Source: Gemmatimonadaceae bacterium (GTDB lineage Bacteria > Gemmatimonadota > Gemmatimonadetes > Gemmatimonadales > Gemmatimonadaceae). From it: DNA of 64,000 bases. A program made the translations under genes and the position numbers. Below the pieces are notes generated by a model. It saw only the letters and a program-made list of their open reading frames with translations. It made no database searches and had not been told where the DNA came from. Numbering within the stretch: position 1 is the first letter of the stretch; the number at the start of each line of letters is the position of its first letter. Location: assembly GCA_030647905.1 (NCBI GenBank), contig JAUSJA010000033.1, positions 269,325 to 333,324 on the forward strand. The letters are read 5' to 3'. Positions 1-9,463 of this stretch are shown here, piece after piece.

Positions 1-693
1 CGGATGCTGTTCCAGCCGCCGGGCGATCTCACCAAACATCGTGGCGGGACCGGTGCGCATCACGAGCGCTGTGGCGGTGCCGCTGATCACGTGCGTGCCG
101 AGATACAGGGCGTTGGTGCGGTCGGCGAGCTCGGCGCTGGCGGGAGCGACGACGGTGGATTTCTCCGCGGGGTAACTCTCTCCCGTCAGCGCCGCCTGAT
201 CCACGAACAGATCGTTGACCTCCAGCAGCACGGCATCTCCGGGTACATTGGAGCCGGCGCTCAGTTGAACGATATCGCCCGGCACGATCTCGGCGAGCGG
301 CACCTCGCGAGGCTTTCCATCGCGCACCGCCGTGGCCGTCGTGCGGATGAGCGACAAGAGCTCTTCGACGGCGTTGGCGGCCCGATGTTCCTGCCAGAAC
401 GCGAGGGCCCCGCTCGCGACGAGGATCGCGAGAATAATCGATCCATCCACCCCTTCCCCGACGACGATCGAGAGCACCGCTGCGATGAACAGCAGGATCG
501 TGATCGGGTTGCCGAGCTGGGAGCCGACCTGTTGCCAGATTCCCGCGTGCCGCTGGGGCGCTGCGACGTTCGGACCGTACGTCGCCAATCGCCGCGTTGC
601 CTCCGCACTGCTCAGCCCGACGCGTGAAGAGTGTACGCTATCGAAGAGGCGGTCAGGCGGTAACGACCAGAACTCGGCGGGATCCGGATTCAT
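1..693 (-). CDS. mgtA: Mg2+-importing P-type ATPase, N-terminal part (runs off the left edge)
   Basis: The open frame runs from an ATG at 693 to the window edge, giving 231 residues with no stop. It starts with a cation-ATPase N-terminal segment (residues 1-60), followed by two hydrophobic helices (about 62-100). The actuator domain comes next, with the diagnostic TGES motif at 170-173. The sequence resembles P3-type Mg2+ importers (MgtA/MgtB) more than Ca2+ pumps, but the ion-binding helices lie outside the window. By family the protein is in the inner membrane and is powered by ATP through a phospho-Asp intermediate. The upstream kinase gene ends 58 bases before this start on the same strand, so the two may be co-transcribed. 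Confidence 0.85.
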   Translation of the reverse strand, partial: MNPDPAEFWSLPPDRLFDSVHSSRVGLSSAEATRRLATYGPNVAAPQRHAGIWQQVGSQLGNPITILLFIAAVLSIVVGEGVDGSIILAILVASGALAFWQEHRAANAVEELLSLIRTTATAVRDGKPREVPLAEIVPGDIVQLSAGSNVPGDAVLLEVNDLFVDQAALTGESYPAEKSTVVAPASAELADRTNALYLGTHVISGTATALVMRTGPATMFGEIARRLEQHP

Positions 694-751
694 TCTTCAA
701 TACGCTACGGCGGCAGCGAGGACGGCCGAAGGCGCACGGCTCTCCGCCACG

Positions 752-1909
752 TTATCGTCTCGTGCTCCCGGCGAGTCGCTGCTCGAGCTCCGGTAGCCAA
801 TTGGGCACGACGATCAACTGATAATCGTCCTTGTTGGAAACGAGCCCGAGGAATCGGCCGTCCTTCGCGACGTCGTAATTGCTGACCGGGCCCCCGGTCG
901 CCATCGAGCCGGCCTGCGTCACTGCCGTGTCGCGAGAGAGCACACGCAGGCTGGGCGTGGTGGCCAGCTTCGCCGACATGATGACATCTCCGAACCGATA
1001 GAAAATCCGAGTGCCGTCTGCGGACCACGCCGGTTCACCGCCGCCGCCAGCGGAGAACAATCCCGCTGTGCCAAGTGCGCCGCGGCCCAGCAACGCTTCG
1101 GCGAATTCGTGTGCGGTCGAGAACCGATCGGCGGGAAGCTTTTCCAGCGCATGTTGTACAGCTGCCTCGACGTGCTCCGGAATTGCGGGGCGCGTGCTAC
1201 GCATCGAGCGCGGCTTGTCTATCAGCACACGGGCGATGATCGCTTGCGCCGTGGTCCCCGTGTGCGGCGCCTCGCCGGTGAGCATCTCGTAGGTCACAGC
1301 GCCGAGAGAGTAGATATCGCTGCGGCCGTCGATCACGCGGTCACCCGTGGCTTGCTCGGGGCTCATGTACTGCGGCGTGCCCAGCGAAAGGCCGGTTTGC
1401 GTGATGCGATTGCCGCCCGCCTTGCTGACTGCGAGGGCGATACCGAAATCGGCGATCACGGGCTGTCCCGCCTGAAGGAGAATGTTCTCCGGTTTGAGAT
1501 CACGGTGGATGACGCCGTGCGAGTGCGCGTAATCGAGCGCGTTGGCGATGGCGACTGCGATTCTCACCGCCTCATCAATCGGGAGCTGCTTCTCACGCGT
1601 GAGCCGGGCACGCAGGGACTCGCCCTCGACAAACGGCATGACGTAGAACAGCAGCCCATCCGCCGTGCCCGAATCGAAGAGCGGAAGGAGATTGGGATGC
1701 TGGAGATTCGCCGTAACCTTTATCTCGGCGAGGAATCGTTCTACGCCGAGCACCGCGCCGAGCTCGGGGTTGAGCAGCTTGAGGGCGACGTGTCGGTCGT
1801 GGCGAAGGTCACGCGCGAGGTAGACGGTGGCCATCCCGCCGGCCCCAATCTCACGCTCGATGTCGTAGCGTTCGGAAAGCGAAGCTTTGAGCTGCGCCAA
1901 TGCGTCCAC
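752..1909 (-). CDS. Serine/threonine protein kinase with shortened C-terminal tail
   Basis: 385 residues. The Hanks-type kinase domain (about 15-275) has a Gly loop, GAGGMATVY (22-30), the ATP-binding Lys in VALK (44), HRDLKPEN (135-142) and DFG (154-156), so it should be active. In the usual Gemmatimonadota architecture the kinase is followed by a membrane helix and a long TolB/WD40-like propeller, for 800-900 residues in all. Here the kinase is followed directly by about 100 residues that look like only the last blade of such a propeller. There is no membrane helix, so the protein is probably cytoplasmic. It lies divergent to the S9 peptidase gene, about 190 bases away, and upstream of the Mg2+ ATPase on the same strand. 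Substrate unknown. Confidence 0.9.
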   Translation of the reverse strand: MDALAQLKASLSERYDIEREIGAGGMATVYLARDLRHDRHVALKLLNPELGAVLGVERFLAEIKVTANLQHPNLLPLFDSGTADGLLFYVMPFVEGESLRARLTREKQLPIDEAVRIAVAIANALDYAHSHGVIHRDLKPENILLQAGQPVIADFGIALAVSKAGGNRITQTGLSLGTPQYMSPEQATGDRVIDGRSDIYSLGAVTYEMLTGEAPHTGTTAQAIIARVLIDKPRSMRSTRPAIPEHVEAAVQHALEKLPADRFSTAHEFAEALLGRGALGTAGLFSAGGGGEPAWSADGTRIFYRFGDVIMSAKLATTPSLRVLSRDTAVTQAGSMATGGPVSNYDVAKDGRFLGLVSNKDDYQLIVVPNWLPELEQRLAGSTRR

Positions 1910-2099
1910 AGTTCCTCGGAAGAAGCGGACGCGAGAATATGTGGCCGGCGGCAGCTATCCCGAAAGCAGCCGGAGGGAGTGCGAGGCGGTAGGGGTCGGG
2001 GCTGCGGCCAACTGGACACGACGCTCGCAACGCATAACGTTGAAGAACTGGACCTTCACGGGCTCCGCACCACATACCCTCTCCGCTCGAGCGCATCCC

Positions 2100-4559
2100 A
2101 TGCTCATGTTTGACACTCGTCCGGCTCGTCCCATCTGGGCACCTGTCACCATCGCGCTCATGGTTCTCTGCGCGACCGTTGCTTCGCGCTCACTCGCTCA
2201 GATGCCGAATACCACAGCCGTCGCCAGGCGGCCGTGGACGTTCCTGGATCAACAGCAGCTTCGGCTAATCGGCTCGCCGACACCCACCCTCGATGGGAAG
2301 TGGATGCTCTACACGATCTCGGTGATGGATTGGAAGGAGGCGCGACGGCAGACCGACATCTACCTCGTTTCCACCGACAAGGGTTTCAAGTCGGCGAAGC
2401 AGCTGACGTTCACACGAGAGAAGAACGAGGTGCAGCCGACCTGGTCGCGCGACGGCTCGTTCTTCGTCTTCGCCTCCAATCGCGATGCCCAAGCCGGCGT
2501 GGCCGCTGGCGGAGGAACCGGCGGAGGCACGGGCGGCGTGACCGGCGGTGCCGGAGGTTCGCAGAATCAGCTCTACCTCATGCGCCCGGACGGTGGCGAG
2601 GCACGAAAGATCACAGACGCAAAAGAGGGCGTGTCGAACTTCGCGTTCAGCAAGGACGGAAAATGGCTCGCGTATCGCAGCGGCAAGGCTGGCGAGGAGC
2701 AGCTTTATCGAATGCCAGTCGCCGGTATCGACTCGGCGAAGGCGGAGCAGCTCACGAAGCAGCCAGCGGGAGTCGGCATCTGGCAATGGGCTCCCAGCAG
2801 CCGGCGAATCTATCTCGCCACCGCCGACACCGCTGACCAGGACGAAAAGCTGCGCCGTGAGAAGAAGTTCACGGTCAGCATTCGAAATGCCGAGCTGCCG
2901 ACCTCCAGCCTCTGGGCGCTCGATCTGGATCCCGTGAAGACCACACGCCTGACGCGCGACACTACCATCACCGTCAACAGCTTCACGATCTCCGACGACG
3001 GGGAATGGGTCGGTTTCCGTGCCATCTCGTCCAACCGCTACAAGAGGAATGTCACCGAACAGAACATCAACGGCGATCTTTTTCTTCTCGATGTGGCAAG
3101 CGGACACATCGAGCGTCTCACGAACAACAACGAAGTTCCCGAAGACAGCCCGAGCTTCTCACCGGACGGTCAGTGGATCGCCTTCTCCGCTCCCGACGAT
3201 CTCACGCAGTACAGCATGACCAACAAGCGCGTTTATCTCCGTCGCACGAGCGACCGCGGCGGGCAGTGGCGCAAACTCGGCAGTGATTTCGACGGCGATG
3301 TCTCGGTTGGCTTCTGGTCGTCCGACGGCAAGACCATCTACTTCAATGAAGGAATCCGCGCCACTCGCCAGGTCCTCGCGCTGGACGTCACGAAGGGAAC
3401 GGTGCGCCAGATCACGAGCGAGAAGGCATCGTTGAGCGTCGACCGCGACGACGACTCGAAGCGCATCATCATCTCGTACAGCGACCCCACCGCGCCCAGC
3501 ACGCTGTACACCGTCGCATCAGTCGATCAGATGGCGAACCGCGCGGCGTGGCGGCAGCTGACCGATGCGAACCCGCAGGTTCGCACCTTCGCTCTCGGCG
3601 AGGAAGAGGAGATCAGCTGGACGTCGAAGGACGGATGGAAGGTCGGCGGAATTCTTCTCAAGCCAATCGGCTATCAAAAGGGAACGCGCTACCCGCTCAT
3701 CGTCGCCATCCATGGCGGGCCCGCTGGTGCGGATGTGCTCGGCTTCAACGGCGGTTACGGATCGCAGGCTTATGCCAGCGCCGGCTACGCGGTTCTGATG
3801 CCCAACTATCGCGGCTCGACCAACTACGGTTTCACGCACAAGACCGGCATCGTCGGCAACTATTTCGATCCTGGCTACCAGGACATCATGACCGGTGTCG
3901 ACTATCTGATCGCACAGGGAATCGCCGACAGCACGAAGATGGGCGTGCTTGGCTGGAGCGCCGGCGGGCACTGGTCGAACTGGATCCTTACCCACACCAA
4001 TCGCTTCAAGGCGATCAGCACGGGAGCGGGAACGACGAACTGGATCTCGATGTACGCCGAGAGCGATGTGCAGCGGAACCGCCAATTCTACCTCGGCAAC
4101 AAGCTTCCGTACGAGGACTTCGACGCTTACTGGAACCAGTCGCCGATCAAGTACATCAAAAATGCCAAGACGCCGACGATGATTCACGTCGTGGAGGGTG
4201 ATCCGCGCGTGCCGCGGCCGCAGTCGGAGGAGCTGCACATGGCGCTCAAGCAGCTCGGCGTACCGACGGAGTTCTACGTCTACCCCGGCTCGACTCACGG
4301 CATTCCCGATCCGCGCAACCAGTTCCTCAAGTCGACCGCAGAGATGGCGTGGATGGACTACTGGGTACGCGGCATGGGGAAAAAGTTCGCCTGGCGCGAC
4401 GTACTGAAGACGCTCGAGGACGAGGCGGAGCAACAGAAAGCGGGAGAGGCAAAGAAGCTGCCGGGCAGCATACCGGACGGCTCGGCGCCGACGGCTCGAG
4501 GAAGGGTGATGGCCTTCACACCACGAGCCGCCCATGCGCGGGAGCCATGTGCGCGCTGA
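2100..4559 (+). CDS. Secreted S9 family peptidase (prolyl oligopeptidase type)
   Basis: 819 residues from the ATG at 2100; an ATG at 2106 is equally possible. The frame is open further upstream, but only the 2100/2106 start leads straight into a signal peptide that ends near SLAQ. A TolB-like beta-propeller fills roughly residues 60-480 and contains a Gly-rich, low-complexity insertion (2507-2563). The alpha/beta hydrolase domain follows. Its likely triad is Ser620 in GWSAGG, Asp701 in EGDPRVP and His733 in STHG. By family it is a periplasmic or exported peptidase that acts on short peptides. The last 44 bases overlap the end of the converging tryptophanase gene. Confidence 0.93.
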   Translation: MLMFDTRPARPIWAPVTIALMVLCATVASRSLAQMPNTTAVARRPWTFLDQQQLRLIGSPTPTLDGKWMLYTISVMDWKEARRQTDIYLVSTDKGFKSAKQLTFTREKNEVQPTWSRDGSFFVFASNRDAQAGVAAGGGTGGGTGGVTGGAGGSQNQLYLMRPDGGEARKITDAKEGVSNFAFSKDGKWLAYRSGKAGEEQLYRMPVAGIDSAKAEQLTKQPAGVGIWQWAPSSRRIYLATADTADQDEKLRREKKFTVSIRNAELPTSSLWALDLDPVKTTRLTRDTTITVNSFTISDDGEWVGFRAISSNRYKRNVTEQNINGDLFLLDVASGHIERLTNNNEVPEDSPSFSPDGQWIAFSAPDDLTQYSMTNKRVYLRRTSDRGGQWRKLGSDFDGDVSVGFWSSDGKTIYFNEGIRATRQVLALDVTKGTVRQITSEKASLSVDRDDDSKRIIISYSDPTAPSTLYTVASVDQMANRAAWRQLTDANPQVRTFALGEEEEISWTSKDGWKVGGILLKPIGYQKGTRYPLIVAIHGGPAGADVLGFNGGYGSQAYASAGYAVLMPNYRGSTNYGFTHKTGIVGNYFDPGYQDIMTGVDYLIAQGIADSTKMGVLGWSAGGHWSNWILTHTNRFKAISTGAGTTNWISMYAESDVQRNRQFYLGNKLPYEDFDAYWNQSPIKYIKNAKTPTMIHVVEGDPRVPRPQSEELHMALKQLGVPTEFYVYPGSTHGIPDPRNQFLKSTAEMAWMDYWVRGMGKKFAWRDVLKTLEDEAEQQKAGEAKKLPGSIPDGSAPTARGRVMAFTPRAAHAREPCAR

Positions 4560-5910
4560 AGTGGCGAAGAACGGGCGGAGCTTCCACGATTCGCACTCCA
4601 CGGATGCGCGCCGCCAGACCATTGACGTGCTGCACCACCTCGGCTACGTAATCCACGTGACTCTGGGTGTACACGCGCCGCGGAAACGCGAGACGCACAA
4701 GCTCGAGATCCGCCGGACGCTCGCTCCCATCGGGCCTGCGGCCGAACATCACCGATCCTATCTCGGCGGCGCGAATTCCTCCCTCAATGTAGAGCACGAG
4801 CGACAGCGCCCACGCCGGATATTCGCTCTGAGGTATGTGCGGCAGCATCCGCTTCGCGTCGAGATAAATCGCATGCCCGCCGGTCGGCGTTACTATCGGC
4901 ACGCCGGCGGCCAGCAGTTTCTCGCCGAGGTATTCGATGGAGCGAATGCGATACCGGAGATAGTCCTCGTCGAGCGCCTCGTTGAGTCCCACGGCGATCG
5001 CCTCGAGATCGTAGCCCGCGAGACCGCCGTAGGTGGGGAACCCCTCCGTCAGAATGAGACGCGTGCGGCACTTGAGCGCGAGCGACCCGTCGTTCATCGC
5101 GAGGAAGCCGCCGATGTTCGCCATTCCGTCCTTCTTCGCGCTCATCGTGCATCCGTCCGCGAGACTGAACATCTCCTGAGCGATCGACCGCGCTGAGCGA
5201 TCCGATACCGACGCCTCGCGGGTCTTGATGAACCACGAATTCTCGGCGAATCGGCACGCGTCTATGAAGAGCGGAACTCCGTAGCGTCTGCAGAGCGCGC
5301 TCACTTCGCGGACGTTTGCGAGACTCACCGGCTGTCCGCCCTCGGAGTTGTTCGTGACCGTCAGCATCACCACCGGAACCTTGTCGCCGTGCCGCTCGAG
5401 CGTCTCTTCCAGCGCAGCTACGTCCATGTTCCCCTTGAACGGATGCGTCGACTCGGCCTGCCTTCCCTCCTCAATCGGCAGGTCGAGGGCGATTCCCCCC
5501 ACGTCCTCGACGTTGGCGCGCGTCGTGTCGAAGTGGGTGTTGTTGGGGACGATGTCTCCCGGCCGGACGAGTGCGCGGAAGAGAATGTGCTCCGCCGCCC
5601 GCCCCTGGTGCGTCGGCATCACATGAGTGAATCCCGTTATGTCGCGCACCGATTTCTCGAACACGTCGAACGACCGCGCGCCGGCGTACGATTCGTCTCC
5701 CTTCATCATTCCGGACCATTGGAAGACGGACATCGCGCCCGTTCCGGAGTCGGTGAGCAGATCTATCAGCACGTCGCGGGACTTCAGTAGAAAGACGTTG
5801 TTGTGCGCGGCCTCGATGGCGGCCCGCCGCTCATCCTCCGTCGTCTGTCTTATCGGCTCGACGGTCTTGATTCGAAACGGCTCGATGATGGTCTGGAACT
5901 TCATGCTCAT
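4516..5910 (-). CDS. tnaA: Tryptophanase (PLP-dependent beta-eliminating lyase)
   Basis: 464 residues, the usual length of the tryptophanase / tyrosine phenol-lyase family. The PLP lysine lies in SAKKDGMANIGG. Two specificity positions point to tryptophanase. The sequence has FDTT (Asp, as at E. coli TnaA Asp137) where tyrosine phenol-lyase has a Thr. It has AEIGS (Ile, as at TnaA Ile394) where tyrosine phenol-lyase has an Arg that binds the phenol. The reaction is Trp to indole, pyruvate and ammonia, in the cytoplasm. The start overlaps the DUF302 stop by 4 bases (ATGA), so the two are translationally coupled. The 3' end overlaps the converging peptidase gene. Confidence 0.92.
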   Translation of the reverse strand: MSMKFQTIIEPFRIKTVEPIRQTTEDERRAAIEAAHNNVFLLKSRDVLIDLLTDSGTGAMSVFQWSGMMKGDESYAGARSFDVFEKSVRDITGFTHVMPTHQGRAAEHILFRALVRPGDIVPNNTHFDTTRANVEDVGGIALDLPIEEGRQAESTHPFKGNMDVAALEETLERHGDKVPVVMLTVTNNSEGGQPVSLANVREVSALCRRYGVPLFIDACRFAENSWFIKTREASVSDRSARSIAQEMFSLADGCTMSAKKDGMANIGGFLAMNDGSLALKCRTRLILTEGFPTYGGLAGYDLEAIAVGLNEALDEDYLRYRIRSIEYLGEKLLAAGVPIVTPTGGHAIYLDAKRMLPHIPQSEYPAWALSLVLYIEGGIRAAEIGSVMFGRRPDGSERPADLELVRLAFPRRVYTQSHVDYVAEVVQHVNGLAARIRGVRIVEAPPVLRHFSAHMAPAHGRLVV

Positions 5911-6290
5911 TTCGCCTCGTCAACCATCTGGATAGTCTTGTCCTCAACCTCCTCGGCAACCCGAGCCAAGGATGCATCCTGAGATAGCGCCGAAAGCATT
6001 TGCGTTGGCTTGATCAGGCCGATCTTCGTCTTGCCTTTCTCCGTAAACACCGAGATGCGGCACGGTAACGCCATGTTCAGGCGCATATCGATGGACAAGA
6101 CCTTTGCAGCCTGCCCCGGATTGCAGACTTCAAAAACCTTGCACTCCTCATCAAAGGCAATGCCTTTATTGCGAAGGGTGGCCCCCAGGTCGTGGACATA
6201 TAGAACCCCGAAGCCGTGGCGCATGACCGCTGATTCAAGGTCTGCGGACGCCTGGGTGAATGATTTGTTCGTTTCAATCAGGTAATACAT
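5907..6290 (-). CDS. DUF302 domain protein
   Basis: 127 residues matching the DUF302 fold: an N-terminal YYLIETNKSF strand and the sequence CNPGQAAKVL, then NMALPCRISVF. The molecular function of the family is not established. The stop overlaps the tryptophanase start by 4 bases, and the upstream aminotransferase-like gene ends 60 bases before this start, so the three may form one operon. No signal peptide or membrane helix is visible. Confidence 0.85.
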   Translation of the reverse strand: MYYLIETNKSFTQASADLESAVMRHGFGVLYVHDLGATLRNKGIAFDEECKVFEVCNPGQAAKVLSIDMRLNMALPCRISVFTEKGKTKIGLIKPTQMLSALSQDASLARVAEEVEDKTIQMVDEAK

Positions 6291-6349
6291 GACATCACCT
6301 CGATGTTTGTGGTTGGCGCATTATGCCGTCGCAGCGCGAGAGGAGATCA

Positions 6350-7627
6350 TCAAGTTGCAGGCCGAGACGCTGCCGCCGAATGGCTGATCGACCGAACGCC
6401 CTCGACGAGGCACAAGACTTCCTCTGTCGTCGTGTAGATCGCGCAGCCTGCACGCACCAGTCCCGCTTCGGAAAACCCCAGTCGCTCGACAACAGTACTC
6501 GCATAGAAGTCACCGTGTGAGACGAACACACCGCGATCTGCCAGCAGGCGCGCCACCTCGCGGGAATTCATCCCATCGATGGTGAATGCGATTGTCGGCG
6601 TGCGCGGCAGCCCCGGTGGTGAACCGTAGAGACTCACGCCATCGATGGCGGAGAGCTTTTCCCAGAGTGTCCTGATCAGGATGGCGCCGCGTGCGTGAAC
6701 TTCATCGAACGTCGCTTTCAGACGCTGGCGTCTCGTCTCGCCGGAGTTGTTCAAGGATGCGAAGAAGTCCACCGCCGCGGCGGCGCCTACGATCCCCTCA
6801 TGGTTGAGCGTCCCTGTTTCTCCCCTCTCCGGGGCAGTGTCATGCGCGGGCCGCAGCCTGGGGAAGTCGAGCGACTGAAGCAGATCATGTCTGCCGTATA
6901 GGATACCGACGTGCGGCCCGTTGAATTTGTATGCCGAGCAGGCGAGGAAATCGCAGTCAAACGCGCGAACGTCGGGAAGCGAGTGTGGAGCGTAGTGAAC
7001 CGCATCCACGAAAATCAACGCGCCAGCCCGATGCGCCATCTCCGCGGCGGCGCGCACATCGCTGATAGTGCCGAGCGCGTTCGAAGCCGCGCCCACGGCG
7101 ACCAGCTTTGTCCTGCCGTTGATGCGGCGGTTGAAATCATCCCAGTCGAGCTGGCCGGTCTCTGGTATCATCCTCACCGTGCGCAAGCGAAGGTCACGGT
7201 CCCGGGCCAGCTCTCGCCACGGGTCAATGTTCGCATGGTGGTCGAGTTCGGTGACGATGATTTCATCCCCTGGGGAGAGTCCGCGACCGAGCGCTCTCGA
7301 GAGATGAAAGGTGAGCGTTGTCATGTTCGCGCCGAAGACGATTTCGTCAGGCGACGCGTTCACAAAATCAGCGAAAGCCTGGCGGGCAGACGTCAGCGCC
7401 GCGTCTGTTTCGGCGCTCGTCGGGTACGCCCAGTCGGTGTTGGCGTTGTGGTGATAGAGGTAATCCACCATCGCTTCGCCGACACATCGAGGCACCTGAG
7501 TACCGCCGGGCCCATCGAAATAGGCGACAGGCTGACCCTTGTGCGCGCGCTCAAGCGCGGGGAAATGGGCTCGGATCTCGGCGGTGGTCGCAACGCGTGC
7601 GCAATCTTGATGGTGCGTGTCAGTCAT
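6350..7627 (-). CDS. Cysteine desulfurase-like class V aminotransferase lacking the catalytic Cys
   Basis: 425 residues. It is a fold-type I PLP enzyme of the SufS-like family, with the PLP lysine in CSAYKFNGPHVG and the TELDHHANIDPW segment. In true SufS proteins the sulfur-accepting Cys sits in a loop before the C-terminal helices. The corresponding stretch here reads FVSHGDFYAST and has no Cys, so persulfide formation by the usual route is unlikely. Many related cysteine-desulfurase-like proteins share this lack, and the substrate is unknown. It lies upstream of DUF302 and tryptophanase on the same strand. Confidence 0.88.
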   Translation of the reverse strand: MTDTHHQDCARVATTAEIRAHFPALERAHKGQPVAYFDGPGGTQVPRCVGEAMVDYLYHHNANTDWAYPTSAETDAALTSARQAFADFVNASPDEIVFGANMTTLTFHLSRALGRGLSPGDEIIVTELDHHANIDPWRELARDRDLRLRTVRMIPETGQLDWDDFNRRINGRTKLVAVGAASNALGTISDVRAAAEMAHRAGALIFVDAVHYAPHSLPDVRAFDCDFLACSAYKFNGPHVGILYGRHDLLQSLDFPRLRPAHDTAPERGETGTLNHEGIVGAAAAVDFFASLNNSGETRRQRLKATFDEVHARGAILIRTLWEKLSAIDGVSLYGSPPGLPRTPTIAFTIDGMNSREVARLLADRGVFVSHGDFYASTVVERLGFSEAGLVRAGCAIYTTTEEVLCLVEGVRSISHSAAASRPAT

Positions 7628-7995
7628 CCTCTCTCTGGATCAAACATGATTCATCAATTTGCAGACGCCGCTTCGGTTCTGCACCACCGGCAACGCGCAA
7701 CCAAGTGTCATGCATGACGACTGTCAGCAGCCGTAGGGGCAAAACCTGCGGAGAGCAGGCAGATGTCCGACAAGAAGCCCGGCCCCTGGATTTCATTTTG
7801 CTCTCAGGCAAGCCCCTGTCCAGACGATTGACCTATTGCCAGCCTGGTTGTGACCAAGTACCGTCCAATCCCGGAACGACGTTTTGGTTAGGGGCTCTTG
7901 TGCCGGTCCGCCATCGCAATGACCCAGTTATCTTGTCGCGGCGGATTGCCCTAAGCTGATCTGTGTTGAAACACGAACCTATGGAGGTTTCCTTG
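7628..7995. other. Intergenic region between two divergent genes
   Basis: 368 bases with no convincing gene. It must hold the promoters of the aminotransferase-like gene (leftward) and the NapC-type cytochrome gene (rightward). The only clear signal is a strong ribosome binding site, GGAGG at 7983-7987, eight bases before the ATG at 7996. That site decides the cytochrome start over the GTG at 7963. I see no convincing repeat or hairpin. Confidence 0.6.
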
Positions 7996-9411
7996 ATGAA
8001 GAACCTGTTTGCGAAGATCTCGCGGAATCCCATCAGCCTGGCGGGCGTGGTGGTCACCACCATCAGCGCGATCATCTTCCTGACGCTGTTCGCCATCGAG
8101 TTGGTGGGCTTCAGCGGCGGGCCCTACGTCGGTATCATGGCCTTCCTGATCGTCCCCGCCTTCTTTGTGGGCGGCCTGCTCCTCATCCCCTTCGGGATCT
8201 GGCGCGCCGGGCGAAAGGCCAAGCTCGCGGCCGAGAAGGGTGAAGAGCCAGCGCCCGAAAACTTCCCGGTCATCGACCTGAACGTGGTCCGGGTTCGCAA
8301 GACCGTGCTTTTTTTTGCGGCGCTCACGGTCATCAACGTGGTCATCATCGCCACCGCCACCTACAAGGGCGTAGAAGTGATGGGATCCACGAAATTCTGC
8401 GGCGCCGCCTGCCATAGCGTGATGACGCCGGAGTACACCAGCTACCAGCGCTCCCCGCACGCCCGCGTGAAGTGCGTGGAATGCCACATCGGGTCGGGCG
8501 CGAGCTGGTTCGTGAAGTCGAAACTCTCCGGCTCCTGGCAGCTGGTGTCGGTCGTGTTCAAGCTCTACGAACGACCCATTCCTACTCCCGTCCACGATCT
8601 GCGCCCGGCGCGGGAGACCTGCGAACAGTGCCACTGGCCCACCAAGTTCGTCGGCGACCGCCTGAAGGTCATCACCAAATTCGACGAGGACGAGCAGAAC
8701 ACCGAGAAGAAGACTGCCCTCCTGGTCCACGTGGGCGGAACCATGGGGTCCACCTCCCGGGGCATTCACTGGCACGTCGACCCCGGTGTCCGCGTGAGCT
8801 ATGTGTCCGACGAGAAGCGCGAAACCATCGGCGATGTGGACCTGATCCTGCCCGACGGCACCCACCGGGTCTACAAGGCTTCCACTGCGCTCGCAACGCC
8901 TGCGAAAGCCGTGCGGAACATGGAATGTGTCGATTGCCACAACCGACCCTCGCACATCTACCGACTGCCGGATGAGGAGGTCAACGCCGCCCTCCTTGAT
9001 GGCCGCATCGACCGCACCCTGCCCTTCATTCGCCGCGAGGCAGTGAAGGCACTCGAGGCCACCTACGCTACCCGGGAAGAGGCCAGCGAGAAAATCCGCC
9101 AAGCTGTTCAGGGCTTCTACTCGGCCTCATATCCCGACTTGGCTAAGACGAAGGCCCAGTCCATCGCCGCGACGGTGAAGAGCGCGCAGGGCATCTACAA
9201 TTCCAATGTCTGGCCCAGCATGAGGATCGCGTGGGGCGCCTACCCGAGCTTCCTCGGCCACACCGCGGCGACCGGCTGCTTCAGGTGTCACGACGACGAG
9301 CACAAGACCTCCGATGGCCGCGCGATCTCCCAGGACTGCGCGCTCTGCCATTCGGTGCTGGCAGAGGATGAGGCCGACCCGAAGATTCTGAAGGACATGA
9401 TCCAGCACTGA
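7996..9411 (+). CDS. NapC/NirT-type membrane multiheme cytochrome c (six hemes)
   Basis: 471 residues. The start is fixed by GGAGG at 7983-7987. Three hydrophobic helices (about 13-35, 45-70 and 105-125) precede the first heme site. Heme sites in order are CGAACH (spacing CX3CH), CVECH, CEQCH, CVDCH, CFRCH and CALCH. NapC-type proteins take electrons from menaquinol in the inner membrane and pass them to periplasmic partners. The unusual first spacing seems common in the long relatives of this family, but I recall that rather than having tested it. A lipoprotein gene follows 52 bases downstream, and the MtrAB genes lie just beyond on the other strand. Confidence 0.9.
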   Translation: MKNLFAKISRNPISLAGVVVTTISAIIFLTLFAIELVGFSGGPYVGIMAFLIVPAFFVGGLLLIPFGIWRAGRKAKLAAEKGEEPAPENFPVIDLNVVRVRKTVLFFAALTVINVVIIATATYKGVEVMGSTKFCGAACHSVMTPEYTSYQRSPHARVKCVECHIGSGASWFVKSKLSGSWQLVSVVFKLYERPIPTPVHDLRPARETCEQCHWPTKFVGDRLKVITKFDEDEQNTEKKTALLVHVGGTMGSTSRGIHWHVDPGVRVSYVSDEKRETIGDVDLILPDGTHRVYKASTALATPAKAVRNMECVDCHNRPSHIYRLPDEEVNAALLDGRIDRTLPFIRREAVKALEATYATREEASEKIRQAVQGFYSASYPDLAKTKAQSIAATVKSAQGIYNSNVWPSMRIAWGAYPSFLGHTAATGCFRCHDDEHKTSDGRAISQDCALCHSVLAEDEADPKILKDMIQH

Positions 9412-9463
9412 ACCGAGCCATCCTCGAGCACCACACCACACACGTAATTATGGAGACTTCAGT

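Noticed and set aside
4..627. Long plus-strand open frame opposite the Mg2+ ATPase
   Set aside because: It is the antisense of a clear P-type ATPase and has no recognisable domain.
1109..2113. Long plus-strand frame opposite the kinase
   Set aside because: Antisense of the kinase domain; typical of high-GC DNA.
4516..5910. Tyrosine phenol-lyase instead of tryptophanase
   Set aside because: The two specificity positions carry Asp and Ile as in tryptophanase, not Thr and Arg.
7620..7811. Small leftward frame in the intergenic region
   Set aside because: No ribosome site and no recognisable sequence; it overlaps the start of the aminotransferase-like gene.
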